DNA from: Mesorhizobium qingshengii
Lineage (GTDB): Bacteria > Pseudomonadota > Alphaproteobacteria > Rhizobiales > Rhizobiaceae
Assembly (NCBI RefSeq): GCF_900103325.1
Contig: NZ_FMXM01000009.1
Coordinates: 62,001 to 126,000 of the forward strand
Direction of reading: 5' to 3'
Length of the DNA: 64,000 nt
Shown here: positions 40,939 to 50,391 of the stretch, piece by piece
Layout of the letters: each line of letters begins with the position of its first letter
How positions within the stretch are numbered: position 1 is the stretch's first letter
Program-made: the position numbers and the translations under genes
Notes under the pieces: model-generated
The model's input: the letters and a program-made list of their open reading frames with translations, nothing else
The model's database searches: none
Told to the model about the DNA's origin: nothing

Positions 40939-42818
40939 TGACTGCCGTCTATCGCTGGTTCGAGAACTGGGTCTATCCGTTCAGGGAGCCGGCGAACCTT
41001 CGGCCACCATCGAGCGTTGGCGGCTTTCTCTGGCACTATGTCGGCCAGGCGAAGTTCGCCTTCTTTGCCATGCTGGTCATCGGCGGCATCGCGCCGCTGG
41101 TCGAAGCCGGCCTGTTCTACTTCGTCGGGCGGCTGGTCGATATTCTCGACCAGCTGCCCGGCGAACGCAGCTGGCATGCGCTGTGGAATGCCGCCGGTCC
41201 TGAACTGGTGTTCATGATCGCGGTGGTGCTGGTCATCCGCACCATCGTCGTCGGGCTGTCGGCGCTGGTCGACGAACAGACGATCACGCCCGGTTTCTAC
41301 AATCTGGTGCGCTGGCAGGCTCACCGCCATGTGTCGCGCCAGTCCTACGCCTTTTTCCAGAACGATTTCGCCGGCCGTATCGCCACCAAGGTCTGGCAGG
41401 CCGGGCAAGCCACCGGCGACCTGATGGAAAGCTTCATCGAGGTCGTCTGGTTCATGGTCGTCTATACGGTGACGACGCTGGCGCTGGTCGCGGGGCTCGA
41501 TCTCAGGCTTGCGGTGCTGGTGGTGATCTGGATCGTCGCGTTCGGCGGGCTGGCCAAGCGCTATCTGCCGGCAATCCGCAAGCACGCCGAGGCCACCGCC
41601 GAGGCGGGCTCGATGATCAACGGCCGCATCGTCGATTCCTATTCCAACGTGCAGACGCTGAAGCTGTTCGCGGCCGACGGCGACGACCGCTACATCAGGA
41701 ACGGCTTCGACATCTATCTCGATGCGTTGCGCCCGTTCACCCGCCGGCTGACCGGCGTTCGCATGGCGCTGACGACGCTGTCGGGCATCATGATCACGGC
41801 GATCGGCTGCTTTGCCGTCTATCTCTGGGTCGAGGGCTCGATCACCGTCGGCGCGGTCGCCTTCACGCTGTCGCTGGTGCTGCGGCTCAACATGCTGCTC
41901 GGCCGGCTGATGATGCAGCTCAACAGCATCCTGCGGAACCTCGGCGTGCTGGAAAATTCCAAGGCGCTGATCTCGCAGCCGCTCGGCCTCACCGATGCGC
42001 CCGACGCGAAGGAGCTTGTCGTGGCCGGCGGACGCATCGACGTGAAGAAGGTCGAGTTCCACTACGGCAAGGGGTTCGGCGTGCTCAACGGCATCGACCT
42101 CGTGGTGCGGCCGGGCGAAAAGGTCGGACTGGTCGGGCCGTCCGGCGCCGGCAAGACGACGCTCGCCAACCTGATCCTGCGGCTTTACGATCTGGAAGGC
42201 GGATCCATCACCATCGATGGCCAGGACGTCTCCAAAGTCACGCAGAATTCGCTGCGTGCCAATATCGGCGTCGTCAGCCAGGACACCGCACTGTTCCACC
42301 GCTCGCTGCGCGACAACATCAAGCTCGGCATGCCCGATGCGACCGACGCCGAGGTGATTGCCGCGGCGAAGAAGGCCGAGGCGCACGACTTCATCCTGAC
42401 CTTGCGCGACAACAGGGACCGTGCCGGCTACGAAGCCTTTGTCGGCGAACGCGGCGTCAAGTTGTCGGGCGGCCAGCGCCAGCGCGTGGCGATCGCCCGC
42501 GTCTTCCTCAAGGATGCGCCGATTCTGATTCTCGACGAGGCGACCTCGGCGCTCGATTCCGACATCGAGGCGGCGATCCAGGAGAATCTCGCCAGGCTGA
42601 TGGAGCACAAGACGGTCATCGCCATCGCCCATAGGCTGTCGACGATCGCCGCACTCGACCGCCTCGTGGTGCTTGACGGCGGCCGCATCGTCGAACAAGG
42701 CACGCATGACGAGCTGGTGGCGCTCGACGGGCTTTATGCAAGGCTGTGGAAGCGGCAGTCCGGCGGCTTCCTCTATCACGAGGACAGCGTGCTCGAAGAA
42801 ACGCGGCCGGCGGAGTAG
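40935..42818 (+). CDS. ABC exporter half-transporter, second of a pair
   Basis: A 627-aa half-exporter closely similar to the preceding gene. The membrane domain has segments such as FAFFAMLVIGGIAPLVEAG, and the ATPase domain carries Walker A GPSGAGKTT, signature LSGGQRQRVAIARV and Walker B ILILDEATSALDSD with the catalytic Glu. Both members of the pair therefore keep complete nucleotide sites, unlike heterodimers with one degenerate site. The two genes probably arose by duplication. They lie between trmL and the bc1 operon, as in other rhizobia as I recall. Confidence 0.92.
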   Translation: MMTAVYRWFENWVYPFREPANLRPPSSVGGFLWHYVGQAKFAFFAMLVIGGIAPLVEAGLFYFVGRLVDILDQLPGERSWHALWNAAGPELVFMIAVVLVIRTIVVGLSALVDEQTITPGFYNLVRWQAHRHVSRQSYAFFQNDFAGRIATKVWQAGQATGDLMESFIEVVWFMVVYTVTTLALVAGLDLRLAVLVVIWIVAFGGLAKRYLPAIRKHAEATAEAGSMINGRIVDSYSNVQTLKLFAADGDDRYIRNGFDIYLDALRPFTRRLTGVRMALTTLSGIMITAIGCFAVYLWVEGSITVGAVAFTLSLVLRLNMLLGRLMMQLNSILRNLGVLENSKALISQPLGLTDAPDAKELVVAGGRIDVKKVEFHYGKGFGVLNGIDLVVRPGEKVGLVGPSGAGKTTLANLILRLYDLEGGSITIDGQDVSKVTQNSLRANIGVVSQDTALFHRSLRDNIKLGMPDATDAEVIAAAKKAEAHDFILTLRDNRDRAGYEAFVGERGVKLSGGQRQRVAIARVFLKDAPILILDEATSALDSDIEAAIQENLARLMEHKTVIAIAHRLSTIAALDRLVVLDGGRIVEQGTHDELVALDGLYARLWKRQSGGFLYHEDSVLEETRPAE

Positions 42819-42821
42819 GGC

Positions 42822-43301
42822 ATGGGTGCATCGCCAGAGGTCGGCGCGGCGATCGGCTATGTGCTCAAGCGGCTCCGGCCAACCATGCCGGGCTTCGACG
42901 CGCTGAGGGAAGAGAGCCGGTCGGAAGGTTATTGGATGCTGGTGCGCCTGGCGGATGGCTGGGCAAGCGGCCGCAACAAGTTCCGGAAGCGGGGCGAGGC
43001 GCTGTTCGGGGCCTGGCATGGCCGGGAACTCGCCGGCGTGTGCGGGCTGAACATCGATCCCTATTTCGAGGGTAGGGAGCATGGCCGGGTCCGGCACCTG
43101 TTCGTCAGCGCGCGTCACCGCCGCAGCGGCCTTGGCCGAATGCTGGTCGAGACCGTCATCTACAGGGCACGTCACGATTTCGCCGTGCTCAACACCAGAG
43201 CACCGCAAGAAGCCTTCGGCTTCTATGAACGGCTTGGCTTTCAGCCGGTGTTGGGTGAAGAATTCGTCACGCACCGCATGTCGTTCGAAAAAGGGGGCTG
43301 A
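42822..43301 (+). CDS. GNAT-family N-acetyltransferase
   Basis: A 159-aa acetyltransferase. The acetyl-CoA binding motif A is VRHLFVSARHRRSGLGRMLV (RxxGxG/A pattern) and the C-terminal motif is APQEAFGFYERLGFQPV. Substrate unknown: a small molecule, antibiotic or protein amine. It begins 4 bases after the second ABC exporter and is followed by a DUF6665 gene, so it belongs to the same transcription unit. Confidence 0.85.
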   Translation: MGASPEVGAAIGYVLKRLRPTMPGFDALREESRSEGYWMLVRLADGWASGRNKFRKRGEALFGAWHGRELAGVCGLNIDPYFEGREHGRVRHLFVSARHRRSGLGRMLVETVIYRARHDFAVLNTRAPQEAFGFYERLGFQPVLGEEFVTHRMSFEKGG

Positions 43302-43302
43302 A

Positions 43303-43614
43303 ATGTCCTTGCGTCCGTCATCTCATCTTGCCGGCACCTCGGCCGCCGAAGCCGCCTTCGACGCCCTTGGCCATGAGATCCTGGCCGAGAAGGCGGCGGC
43401 ACTGGGCCGTGCCGGTCAGCGGGTCGAGGAAACGCTGGTCCGGCTGCGCGACAATGCCGACGAGCACCTGCGCGCCCGGCTTCTCAAGGAGGCCGCCGAG
43501 GCGGTTCACGGCTATTTCATCCAGCGCGAGCTGTGCGGATTGCGAAAGCACGACGCCGTCATCCGCGAATACAACATCCCGAAGGCGGTTCTGGTCAGGC
43601 TCGGCGCGAAATAG
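43303..43614 (+). CDS. DUF6665 family protein
   Basis: A 103-aa, all-helical cytosolic protein. The conserved core is HEILAEKAAALGRAGQRVEE and the C-terminal end HGYFIQRELCGLRKHDAVIR, with the single Cys retained. I recognise it as DUF6665 from other rhizobia; function is unknown. The start at 43303 follows AAGGGGGCTGA and its first base is two after the GNAT stop, so it is translationally coupled to that gene. Confidence 0.8.
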   Translation: MSLRPSSHLAGTSAAEAAFDALGHEILAEKAAALGRAGQRVEETLVRLRDNADEHLRARLLKEAAEAVHGYFIQRELCGLRKHDAVIREYNIPKAVLVRLGAK

Positions 43615-43627
43615 GTCTGTTTTGTTT

Positions 43628-43677
43628 GACCATGATCCTTGCCGAAAACCGGGTTTCCACTTTTCGGGATCCTGGTC
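43628..43677. repeat. Dispersed palindromic repeat (GACCATGATCC arms)
   Basis: GACCATGATCC (43628-43638) pairs with GGATCCTGGTC (43667-43677) with one mismatch, and the inner CCGAAAA / TTTTCGG pair. Same family as the elements at 6058, 36794 and 62698. It lies between convergent genes and overlaps the cupin gene stop. Confidence 0.7.
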
Positions 43678-44020
43678 ACTCCAGCCACTCGGTAATGAAC
43701 GTACCGTTCTCGTGGATGTCGGTCGTTTCCAGCGGACCCGGGCCGAGATTGGTGAATTTGTGTGGCGTGTTGGGTGGAACGATCAGGATCTGGCCGGCGG
43801 TGGCCTCGATCTCCTGGTCGCCGACCGTGAACAGGCCGGTTCCCTGGCGGATGATGAAGATCTCTGCGTAGGGATGCGTGTGCAGCCGCGGGCCGCCGCC
43901 CGTGTCGGGCAGATAGTTGAAGATCAGGCAGGAGTTGGAGCCGTAGGCGCCGCATTGCAGTTCGCCCTTCCAGTGGTCGGAGCGAACAGCCCATTCCTCG
44001 CGATCGATGACATGCGCCAT
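43676..44020 (-). CDS. Cupin-domain protein
   Basis: A 114-aa single-domain cupin. Motif 1 is PRLHTHPYAEIFIIRQGTGLF (His, His and Glu metal ligands) and motif 2 is ILIVPPNTPHKFTN with the third His. It is a small metal-binding beta-barrel enzyme or sensor; the substrate cannot be read from the sequence. It has no signal peptide. It is divergent from petABC across a 315-base gap. Confidence 0.88.
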   Translation of the reverse strand: MAHVIDREEWAVRSDHWKGELQCGAYGSNSCLIFNYLPDTGGGPRLHTHPYAEIFIIRQGTGLFTVGDQEIEATAGQILIVPPNTPHKFTNLGPGPLETTDIHENGTFITEWLE

Positions 44021-44335
44021 GCGGCCAAGGATAGATCACACCGGTGTTGTGAGTCGAGGCAAACAAGAACACCGGATTTTGCTGATATTTCCCGGTTGTT
44101 TAGCGATGTTCGACGGCTATTCGACGTCGCTTTGCCCGGTGGCGGATTTTGTCCCCGCGACAATCTGCCCATGTGCCTTCACCCGTCTGGACAAAAACGG
44201 GCTTCACGCATAAACCGAAGTCCAAATGCCGGAGGAATTCGCTAGCCTGTTCGCCATGCGCTGTCGGGTTGGCGTGAATGAGCGGGGAACAAGGCTCGGC
44301 CACCGGCGCGGAAGAGGCGAAAGGATCAGGCACCC
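44021..44335. other. Promoter region of cupin gene and petABC; no gene seen
   Basis: 315 bases between divergent starts. No convincing ORF, repeat or known operator. The petA ribosome binding site (AAAGGATCAGG) is at its right end. The region presumably holds promoters in both directions. Confidence 0.5.
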
Positions 44336-44896
44336 GTGAGCGCAACCGACATCCACGATCCCAACCGTCGAGACTTTCTCTACGTCGCCACCGGCATGGC
44401 CGCGGTGGTCGGCGCGGGTGCCTTCGCGTGGCCGTTCATCGACCAGATGCGCCCCGATGCCTCGACGCTGGCGCTCGCCTCGGTCGAAGTCGACGTCTCA
44501 TCGCTGACGCCGGGCATGTCGCTGATCGTCAAGTGGCGCGGCAAGCCGGTCGTGGTGCGCAACCGCACCGAACAGGAAATGAAGGACGGCGAGGCGGTCA
44601 AGCTCGCCGATCTCAAGGATCCGATCGCGCGCAACGCCAATCTGCCGGCCGATGCCCCCGCGACCGACGCCAACCGCACCACGCCCGGCAAGGAAGCCTG
44701 GATGGTGATGGTCCAGGTCTGCACGCATCTGGGCTGCATCCCACTCGGCCAGGAAGGCGATTTCGGCGGCTGGTTCTGCCCGTGCCACGGCTCGCAATAC
44801 GATACGGCCGGCCGCATCCGCAAAGGTCCGGCGCCCGAGAACATGGCAGTGCCGGTATTCAAGTTCATTTCCGATACCAAGATCCTTATCGGTTGA
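44336..44896 (+). CDS. petA: Ubiquinol-cytochrome c reductase, Rieske iron-sulfur subunit
   Basis: 186 aa. A Tat-type N-terminus ([11 protein letters not shown], residues 10-20) leads a single membrane anchor. The [2Fe-2S] cluster ligands are Cys129 and His131 in CTHLGCIP and Cys148 and His151 in CPCHGSQYD, with the flanking disulfide Cys134-Cys150. GTG start at 44336, set by AAAGGATCAGG. It takes electrons from quinol in the bc1 complex and passes them to cytochrome c1. First gene of petABC. Confidence 0.97.
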   Translation: MSATDIHDPNRRDFLYVATGMAAVVGAGAFAWPFIDQMRPDASTLALASVEVDVSSLTPGMSLIVKWRGKPVVVRNRTEQEMKDGEAVKLADLKDPIARNANLPADAPATDANRTTPGKEAWMVMVQVCTHLGCIPLGQEGDFGGWFCPCHGSQYDTAGRIRKGPAPENMAVPVFKFISDTKILIG

Positions 44897-44912
44897 GGCA
44901 GGGGATATTTCG

Positions 44913-46214
44913 ATGAGCGAGGGACACTCGACCTATACGCCCAAGACCGGTCTCGGACGCTGGTTCGACGCCCGCATGCCGCTGCCGCGGCTGGTCTATG
45001 ACAGCTTCGTCGCCTATCCGGTGCCGCGCAACCTCAACTATGCGTGGACCTTCGGCGGTATCCTCTCGATCATGCTGGTGGCGCAGATCCTGACCGGCAT
45101 CGTGCTGGCCATGCACTACACGGCCGACACCAATCTCGCCTTCGGCTCGGTCGAGAAGATCATGCGCGACGTGAATTCGGGCTGGCTGCTGCGCTACCTG
45201 CATTCGAACGGCGCCTCGTTCTTCTTCGTCGCTGTCTACATCCACATCTTCCGTGGCCTCTACTACGGCTCCTACAAGGCGCCGCGCGAGCTGCTCTGGA
45301 TCCTCGGCTGCATCATCTATCTGCTGATGATGGCGACCGGCTTCATGGGCTACGTGCTGCCATGGGGCCAGATGAGCTTCTGGGGCGCCACCGTCATCAC
45401 CGGCTTCTTCAGCGCCATTCCGCTGGTTGGCGACTGGATCCAGCAGCTGCTGCTCGGCGGCTTCGCCGTCGACAATCCTACGCTCAACCGTTTCTTCTCG
45501 CTGCACTATCTGCTGCCGTTCATGATCGCCGGCGTCGTCGTGCTGCACGTCTGGGCGCTGCATGTCGTGGGCCAGTCGAACCCGACCGGCATCGAGGTCA
45601 AGTCGAAGACCGACACCGTCGCCTTCACTCCCTACGCGACCATCAAGGACGCGTTCGGCATGATCGTGTTCCTGTTCGTCTTCGCCTATTTCGTCTTCTA
45701 CCTGCCGAACTATCTCGGCCACCCGGACAACTACACGGTCGCCAACCCGCTGAAGACCCCGGCCCACATCGTGCCGGAATGGTACTTCCTGCCGTTCTAC
45801 GCGATCCTGCGCGCCATCACCTTCAACGTCGGGCCGATCAATTCCAAGCTCGGCGGCGTGCTGTGCATGTTCGGCGCCATCGCCATGCTGTTCCTGGTGC
45901 CGTGGCTCGACACCTCGAAGGTGCGCTCGGCGGTCTACCGTCCCTGGTACAAGCTGTTCTTCTGGCTGTTCGTGGTCGATGCCATCCTGCTTGGCTGGCT
46001 CGGATCGCAGCCGGCGGAGGGCAGCTATGTGTTCATGGCGCAGATGGCAACGCTGTTCTACTTCGCCTTCTTCCTGATCGTGCTGCCGGTGCTCGGCCTG
46101 ATCGAGACGCCGCGAAGGCTGCCGAACTCGATCACAGAGGCGGTGCTCGAGAAGAACAAGGGCGGCAGCGGACATCCGGCGGGCGCCACGGCCGCGCCAG
46201 AGACCAAGGGCTGA
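44913..46214 (+). CDS. petB: Ubiquinol-cytochrome c reductase, cytochrome b subunit
   Basis: A 433-aa polytopic membrane protein carrying two b haems and the quinone sites. It has about eight helices. The haem-ligand His pairs are in [14 protein letters not shown] and the later [17 protein letters not shown] region, and [15 protein letters not shown] is the conserved Qo-site segment. It lies 16 bases after petA. The long C-terminal tail ([18 protein letters not shown]) is charged and low-complexity. Confidence 0.97.
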   Translation: MSEGHSTYTPKTGLGRWFDARMPLPRLVYDSFVAYPVPRNLNYAWTFGGILSIMLVAQILTGIVLAMHYTADTNLAFGSVEKIMRDVNSGWLLRYLHSNGASFFFVAVYIHIFRGLYYGSYKAPRELLWILGCIIYLLMMATGFMGYVLPWGQMSFWGATVITGFFSAIPLVGDWIQQLLLGGFAVDNPTLNRFFSLHYLLPFMIAGVVVLHVWALHVVGQSNPTGIEVKSKTDTVAFTPYATIKDAFGMIVFLFVFAYFVFYLPNYLGHPDNYTVANPLKTPAHIVPEWYFLPFYAILRAITFNVGPINSKLGGVLCMFGAIAMLFLVPWLDTSKVRSAVYRPWYKLFFWLFVVDAILLGWLGSQPAEGSYVFMAQMATLFYFAFFLIVLPVLGLIETPRRLPNSITEAVLEKNKGGSGHPAGATAAPETKG

Positions 46215-46241
46215 GCGGTAGAGAATCTAAGGGGATTTGGC

Positions 46242-47099
46242 ATGAAAAAGATTCTCACCTCGCTGGCGCTGATCGGCCTTGTGGCCGCTGGCACCGGAGC
46301 GATCGCGGCCGAAGAGGCACACAACGCGGCCGCGCCGACGCATTTCCCGATCAACGAGCCGAAGGAGATGAGCTGGAGCTTCACCGGCCCGTTCGGCACC
46401 TATGACAAGGCGCAGCTGCAGCGCGGCCTGAAGGTTTACAAGGAAGTCTGCTCGGCCTGCCATTCGATGAATCTGGTGGCGTTCCGCACGCTTTCGGACC
46501 TTGGCTATTCCGACGCCCAGATCAAGACGCTGTCGGCCGAATACACGATCCATGACGGTCCCAACGATGCCGGCGACATGTTCGACCGTCCCGGCAAGCC
46601 GTCGGACCATTTCCCGGCGCCATTCGCCAACGAGGAAGCCGCCGCTGCCTCCAATGGTGGTGCTGCTCCGCCCGACATGTCGCTGCTGGCCAAGGCGCGC
46701 GGGGTCGAGCGCGGCTTTCCGCAATTCGTCTTCGACATCTTCACCCAGTATGCCCAAGGTGGCCCGGACTACATCCATTCGCTGCTGACCGGCTACGACC
46801 AGACACCGCCAGCCGGAATGGTCATCCCGGAAGGCACGCACTACAACCCGTACTTCATGTCCGGCGTGTCTCTGAAGATGCCCAAGCCGCTCTCCGACGG
46901 CCAGGTGACCTATGACGACGGTTCGCCGCAGACGATCGATCAGTATTCCCGCGACGTGTCGGCTTTCCTGATGTGGGCGGCCGAGCCGCACATGGAAGAC
47001 CGCAAGAAGACCGGCTTCCGCGTGCTGGTGTTCCTGCTGCTGTTCGGCGCGCTGGTCTATCTCACCAAGCGCAAGGTATGGGAAGGCGTGGCGCACTAA
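46242..47099 (+). CDS. petC: Ubiquinol-cytochrome c reductase, cytochrome c1 subunit
   Basis: A 285-aa protein with a signal peptide (residues 1-23, ending AIAAE) and the haem attachment motif CSACH at residues 70-74. Another hallmark is the sixth-ligand Met region (HYNPYFMSGVSLKMP). A C-terminal membrane anchor (RVLVFLLLFGALVYLTKR) holds it in the inner membrane facing the periplasm. It completes the bc1 operon and passes electrons to soluble c-type cytochromes. 27 bases after petB. Confidence 0.97.
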   Translation: MKKILTSLALIGLVAAGTGAIAAEEAHNAAAPTHFPINEPKEMSWSFTGPFGTYDKAQLQRGLKVYKEVCSACHSMNLVAFRTLSDLGYSDAQIKTLSAEYTIHDGPNDAGDMFDRPGKPSDHFPAPFANEEAAAASNGGAAPPDMSLLAKARGVERGFPQFVFDIFTQYAQGGPDYIHSLLTGYDQTPPAGMVIPEGTHYNPYFMSGVSLKMPKPLSDGQVTYDDGSPQTIDQYSRDVSAFLMWAAEPHMEDRKKTGFRVLVFLLLFGALVYLTKRKVWEGVAH

Positions 47100-47128
47100 A
47101 CCGCGCCGAAGGAAATACGATTATACAA

Positions 47129-47151
47129 GGGCGCCGGAAGGCGCCCTTTTT
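47129..47151 (+). terminator. Rho-independent terminator of petABC
   Basis: GGGCGCC (47129-47135) pairs with GGCGCCC (47140-47146) over loop GGAA and is followed by TTTTT. It is 30 bases after the petC stop and in the expected orientation. Confidence 0.92.
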
Positions 47152-47292
47152 GCTTGCTGGAGCGGCATTGCCGGCGACCTGGCGGTTATTGCCGTCTTGG
47201 TCGAACAAGTCCGTTGGCATGGCGCCATGTGATTGATATGCCACGCAGGACCAGAGGCGAAGGATCGCCAACGACAGGGCGTTTGGAATTCG

Positions 47293-48441
47293 ATGATGCG
47301 GCTCAGCGACTGTCACAATTTTTCAGACTTCCGCCGCATGGCGCAACGGCGGCTGCCGGGCCCGATCTTCAATTACATCGACGGCGCGGCCGACGACGAG
47401 GTCACCTATCGCCGCAACACCGAGAGCTTCGAGACCTGCGACCTGGTTCCCAACGTGCTGCGTGGGGTGAGCGAGATCGACATGTCGGTGACGGTCATGG
47501 GCCAGAAGCTGGCGATGCCGGTCTACTGCTCGCCGACCGCCTTGCAGCGGCTGTTCCATCATCAGGGCGAGCGCGCGGTCGCCAGGGCCGCCGCCAAATA
47601 CGGGACGATGTTCGGCGTCTCCTCGCTTGGCACCGTCAGCCTCGAGGAGGCGCGCAAGATCAGCAGCGGCCCGCAGGTCTATCAGTTCTATTTTCACAAG
47701 GACCGCGGCCTCAACAGGGCAATGATGCAGCGGGCAAAGGAGGTCGGCGTCGAAGTGATGATGCTGACCGTCGACAGCATCACCGGAGGAAACCGCGAAC
47801 GGGACAAACGCACCGGCTTTGCCATTCCCTTCAAGCTCAACCTCGCAGGAATGCTGCAGTTCGCGCTCAAGCCGGCCTGGGCGATCAACTATTTCACCCA
47901 TGAGGGGTTCAAGCTGCCGCAACTGGACGAGCATGTCGACATGGGCGGCGGCACGATGTCGATCAGCCGCTATTTCACCGAAATGCTCGATCCGTCGATG
48001 ACATGGGACGATGTCGCCGAGATGGTCAGGCTGTGGTCGGGGCCGTTCTGCCTCAAGGGCGTCATGTCGGTGGAGGACGCCAGGCGCGCTGTCGAGATCG
48101 GCTGCAGCGGCATCGTGCTGTCGAACCATGGCGGCCGGCAGCTGGATGGCTCGCGGGCGGCTTTCGACCAGCTGGCCGAGATCGTCGATGCGGTCGGCGA
48201 CCGGATCGACGTCATCATGGATGGCGGCGTGCAGCGCGGCACGCATGTGCTGAAGGCGCTGTCGCTCGGCGCCAAGGCCGTCGGTGTCGGGCGCTACTAT
48301 CTGTTTCCGCTCGCGGCGGCTGGCCAGCCGGGCGTCGAACGGGCGCTCGAACAGATGCGGGTCGAGATCGAACGCGGCATGAAGCTGATGGGCTGCAGTT
48401 CGATCGAGCAATTATCACGCGAGAACCTGCGTTTCCGGTAG
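47293..48441 (+). CDS. FMN-dependent alpha-hydroxy-acid dehydrogenase (L-lactate dehydrogenase-like)
   Basis: A 382-aa member of the LldD/glycolate oxidase family. It oxidises an L-2-hydroxy acid using FMN, with electrons passing to the respiratory chain or O2. Diagnostic stretches are GPIFNYIDGAADDEVTYRRN near the start, FGVSSLGTVSLEE, and the FMN-binding LSNHGGRQLDGS followed by DVIMDGGVQRGTHVLKAL. The catalytic His is in SNHGG. The Ala/Ser at the active-site Tyr region does not let me fix lactate versus another hydroxy acid. The start at 47293 is the first of two adjacent ATGs. Confidence 0.9.
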   Translation: MMRLSDCHNFSDFRRMAQRRLPGPIFNYIDGAADDEVTYRRNTESFETCDLVPNVLRGVSEIDMSVTVMGQKLAMPVYCSPTALQRLFHHQGERAVARAAAKYGTMFGVSSLGTVSLEEARKISSGPQVYQFYFHKDRGLNRAMMQRAKEVGVEVMMLTVDSITGGNRERDKRTGFAIPFKLNLAGMLQFALKPAWAINYFTHEGFKLPQLDEHVDMGGGTMSISRYFTEMLDPSMTWDDVAEMVRLWSGPFCLKGVMSVEDARRAVEIGCSGIVLSNHGGRQLDGSRAAFDQLAEIVDAVGDRIDVIMDGGVQRGTHVLKALSLGAKAVGVGRYYLFPLAAAGQPGVERALEQMRVEIERGMKLMGCSSIEQLSRENLRFR

Positions 48442-48630
48442 CCGGCCGGGAAGGGGCCCCGCCATGGCGGATACGGAAGATCGCCGCGCCGACGAGGCCA
48501 ATCCTTTGCCGGATGCGCTTGTCTCGACGGCCGCATCGCGCTAGCCGTTGTCGGCCGCGCAGGGTTACGATCGACCCTCGCGGCACCTCGTCCCTGTCAG
48601 CCGAACCTGGATCACCCGGAGCCGCCTCTC

Positions 48631-49176
48631 ATGAAACCTTCGCTCGAAGACACGCTGCTTGCCGCGATCCGCACCATTCCCGACTATCCCAGGCCCGGCA
48701 TCCTGTTTCGCGACATCACCACGCTGCTCGGCAATGCGCGCGCCTTCCGCCGCGCCATCGACGAGCTGGTGCATCCCTATGCCGGCCAGAAAGTCGACAA
48801 GATCGCCGGTATCGAAGCGCGCGGTTTCATTCTTGGCGGCGCCGTCGCCCATCAGCTCTCGGCCGGTTTCGTGCCGATCCGCAAGAAGGGCAAATTGCCT
48901 TTCGAAACGGTGCGCGTCGCCTACAGTCTGGAGTACGGGCTGGACGAGATGGAGATGCACAAGGACGGCGTTTCGCCGGGCGAGAAGGTGATCCTGGTCG
49001 ACGATCTGATCGCCACCGGCGGCACGGCGGAGGCCGCGGTCAAGCTGCTGCGCCAGATCGGCGCCGACATCCTTGCCGCCTGTTTTGTCATCGACCTGCC
49101 GGATCTCGGCGGCCGCGCCAAGCTGGAAGCGCTCGGCGTGCCGGTGAGGACGCTGATCGGGTTCGAGGGGGTTTGA
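48631..49176 (+). CDS. apt: Adenine phosphoribosyltransferase
   Basis: Purine-salvage enzyme making AMP from adenine and PRPP. 181 aa. The PRPP-binding loop is [20 protein letters not shown]; the N-terminal [21 protein letters not shown] and [15 protein letters not shown] are the other apt signatures. Cytoplasmic. A composite palindromic repeat follows its stop. Confidence 0.97.
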   Translation: MKPSLEDTLLAAIRTIPDYPRPGILFRDITTLLGNARAFRRAIDELVHPYAGQKVDKIAGIEARGFILGGAVAHQLSAGFVPIRKKGKLPFETVRVAYSLEYGLDEMEMHKDGVSPGEKVILVDDLIATGGTAEAAVKLLRQIGADILAACFVIDLPDLGGRAKLEALGVPVRTLIGFEGV

Positions 49177-49197
49177 GACCGGTTTGCCGAAGGCAAA

Positions 49198-49257
49198 TTG
49201 AAAGGTCCAGTGGACCTGTCAAAGGTCTCGAACGCCCGGAGCGATAGCGAAGGGCAG
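49198..49257. repeat. Composite palindromic repeat after apt
   Basis: TTGAAAGGTCC and GGACCTGTCAA (49198-49208 with 49212-49222) pair with one mismatch, followed by a 28-bp motif starting GAACGCCCGGAGC at 49230-49257. The second motif is nearly identical to 23080-23107 after clpS, so the hairpin-plus-motif unit is a repeated module. Confidence 0.7.
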
Positions 49258-49336
49258 GGAAGCAACACGATTCACCAGCGGGGGTGCCGCCCTCATCCGC
49301 CCTTCGGGCACCCTGTAAACGGGGCGAAGGAAGAGA

Positions 49337-49807
49337 CTACTCCGTCTTCACCAGCACGGCGCTCTCAAATTCGAGCACCTTGTCGCCGGTCGAATCGAAA
49401 GCTTCCGAACGCAGCGCCAGCAGCCGCCAGCCGGGACGTGAGGCGATCGGGCGGTGGGAAAGCGCTGTCCGGGTAAACGTGACGGTTTCACCGGCATAGA
49501 CGGGCTTCGGCCATTTGAGGTTCTTGAAACCGGGAGAGGGGCCGAATTCGGGCATCGGGCCAGGACCCTTCCACTCAGCGCCCTCGGCGTCCATGCGTTT
49601 TTCGAGATTGTACCTCATCCAGGTTGCTGCGGTGTGCCAGCCGGAGGCGCACAGGCTGCCAAGGACACTGTTCCTTGCGGCCTCCTCATCGACGTGGAAG
49701 ACCTGCGGGTCGTATTTCCTGGCGAATGCCTTGATCGCCTCGGGCTCGAATTTGTGCGAGCCGAGCGTGACCGTGGTGCCGATGCAGAAGAACTCGTCGA
49801 GGGTCAC
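49337..49807 (-). CDS. MaoC-like hotdog-fold dehydratase, second of a pair
   Basis: 156 aa. The hydratase-2 motif is visible as RKYDPQVFHVDEEAA (Asp and His of the catalytic pair), followed by GSLCASGWHTAATWM. It is predicted to hydrate or dehydrate an acyl-CoA. Its start overlaps the stop of the preceding gene (ATGA), so the two MaoC proteins are co-translated and probably form a heterodimeric hotdog, as split (R)-specific enoyl-CoA hydratases do. The pathway is not visible in the neighbours. Confidence 0.88.
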   Translation of the reverse strand: MTLDEFFCIGTTVTLGSHKFEPEAIKAFARKYDPQVFHVDEEAARNSVLGSLCASGWHTAATWMRYNLEKRMDAEGAEWKGPGPMPEFGPSPGFKNLKWPKPVYAGETVTFTRTALSHRPIASRPGWRLLALRSEAFDSTGDKVLEFESAVLVKTE

Positions 49808-50265
49808 GCGATGGCCTCACGGGTCAGGAACATGCAGGTGTTCTCGAATTCGAAGACGCTTTCGCCGCGCTGGTTGAACAGTTCGCTGCGCATGGTGACC
49901 AGTCCGATCTGCGGCTTGGACCTGGACACGCGCCTGGCAAGCACTGTGGTGTTGCCGGAGAGTGTGTCGCCGGCCAGCACCGGCTTCTTCCACTTGACGT
50001 AGTCGACGCCGGGCGCGCCTTGCGAGGTCGAGTCCAGCAGGAACGCATCGCACAGCATGCGCATGAACATGGCGCAGGTATGCCAGCCGGAGGCCGCCAG
50101 TCCGCCGAGGATGCTGGCCTTGCCGGCTTCCTCGTCGAGATGCATTGGCTGGGCGTCGAACTCCTGCGCGAATTCGATGATTTCGGCGGCGCTCACCAGC
50201 TTGGTGCCGAGGTCGAGTGACGTGCCCTCGACGAAATCCTCGTAGGCCCAGGTTTTTGCAGTCAT
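49804..50265 (-). CDS. MaoC-like hotdog-fold dehydratase, first of a pair
   Basis: 153 aa, with the motif QEFDAQPMHLDEEAG and GGLAASGWHTCAMFM. It is similar in plan to the downstream gene (about one third identical by eye) and both keep the Asp/His pair, so both may be catalytic. No acyl-CoA dehydrogenase or CoA ligase gene adjoins. It is preceded by 126 bases containing the 3' end of corA. Confidence 0.88.
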   Translation of the reverse strand: MTAKTWAYEDFVEGTSLDLGTKLVSAAEIIEFAQEFDAQPMHLDEEAGKASILGGLAASGWHTCAMFMRMLCDAFLLDSTSQGAPGVDYVKWKKPVLAGDTLSGNTTVLARRVSRSKPQIGLVTMRSELFNQRGESVFEFENTCMFLTREAIA

Positions 50266-50391
50266 GGTCTGAAATCCGGCTCAGGAACCCGCGATCCCCA
50301 GGATCGGGGTTTCCGGATGCAGGCCGGAGGGCATTTGGTCAAGCGATTTCTACTGCGCCAGCCTGTCGGCACCCAACCGCCAACAGCGCGG

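Noticed and set aside
40836..43274. 812-codon minus-strand open frame opposite the second ABC exporter
   Set aside because: Antisense to two well-conserved genes; composition (Ala/Asp/Gln/His/Arg-rich) is typical of shadow frames.
48464..48544. 26-aa frame (MADTEDRR start) between the hydroxy-acid dehydrogenase and apt
   Set aside because: GAAGGGG precedes it, but length, lack of similarity and neutral composition give no support; kept only as a possible small ORF.
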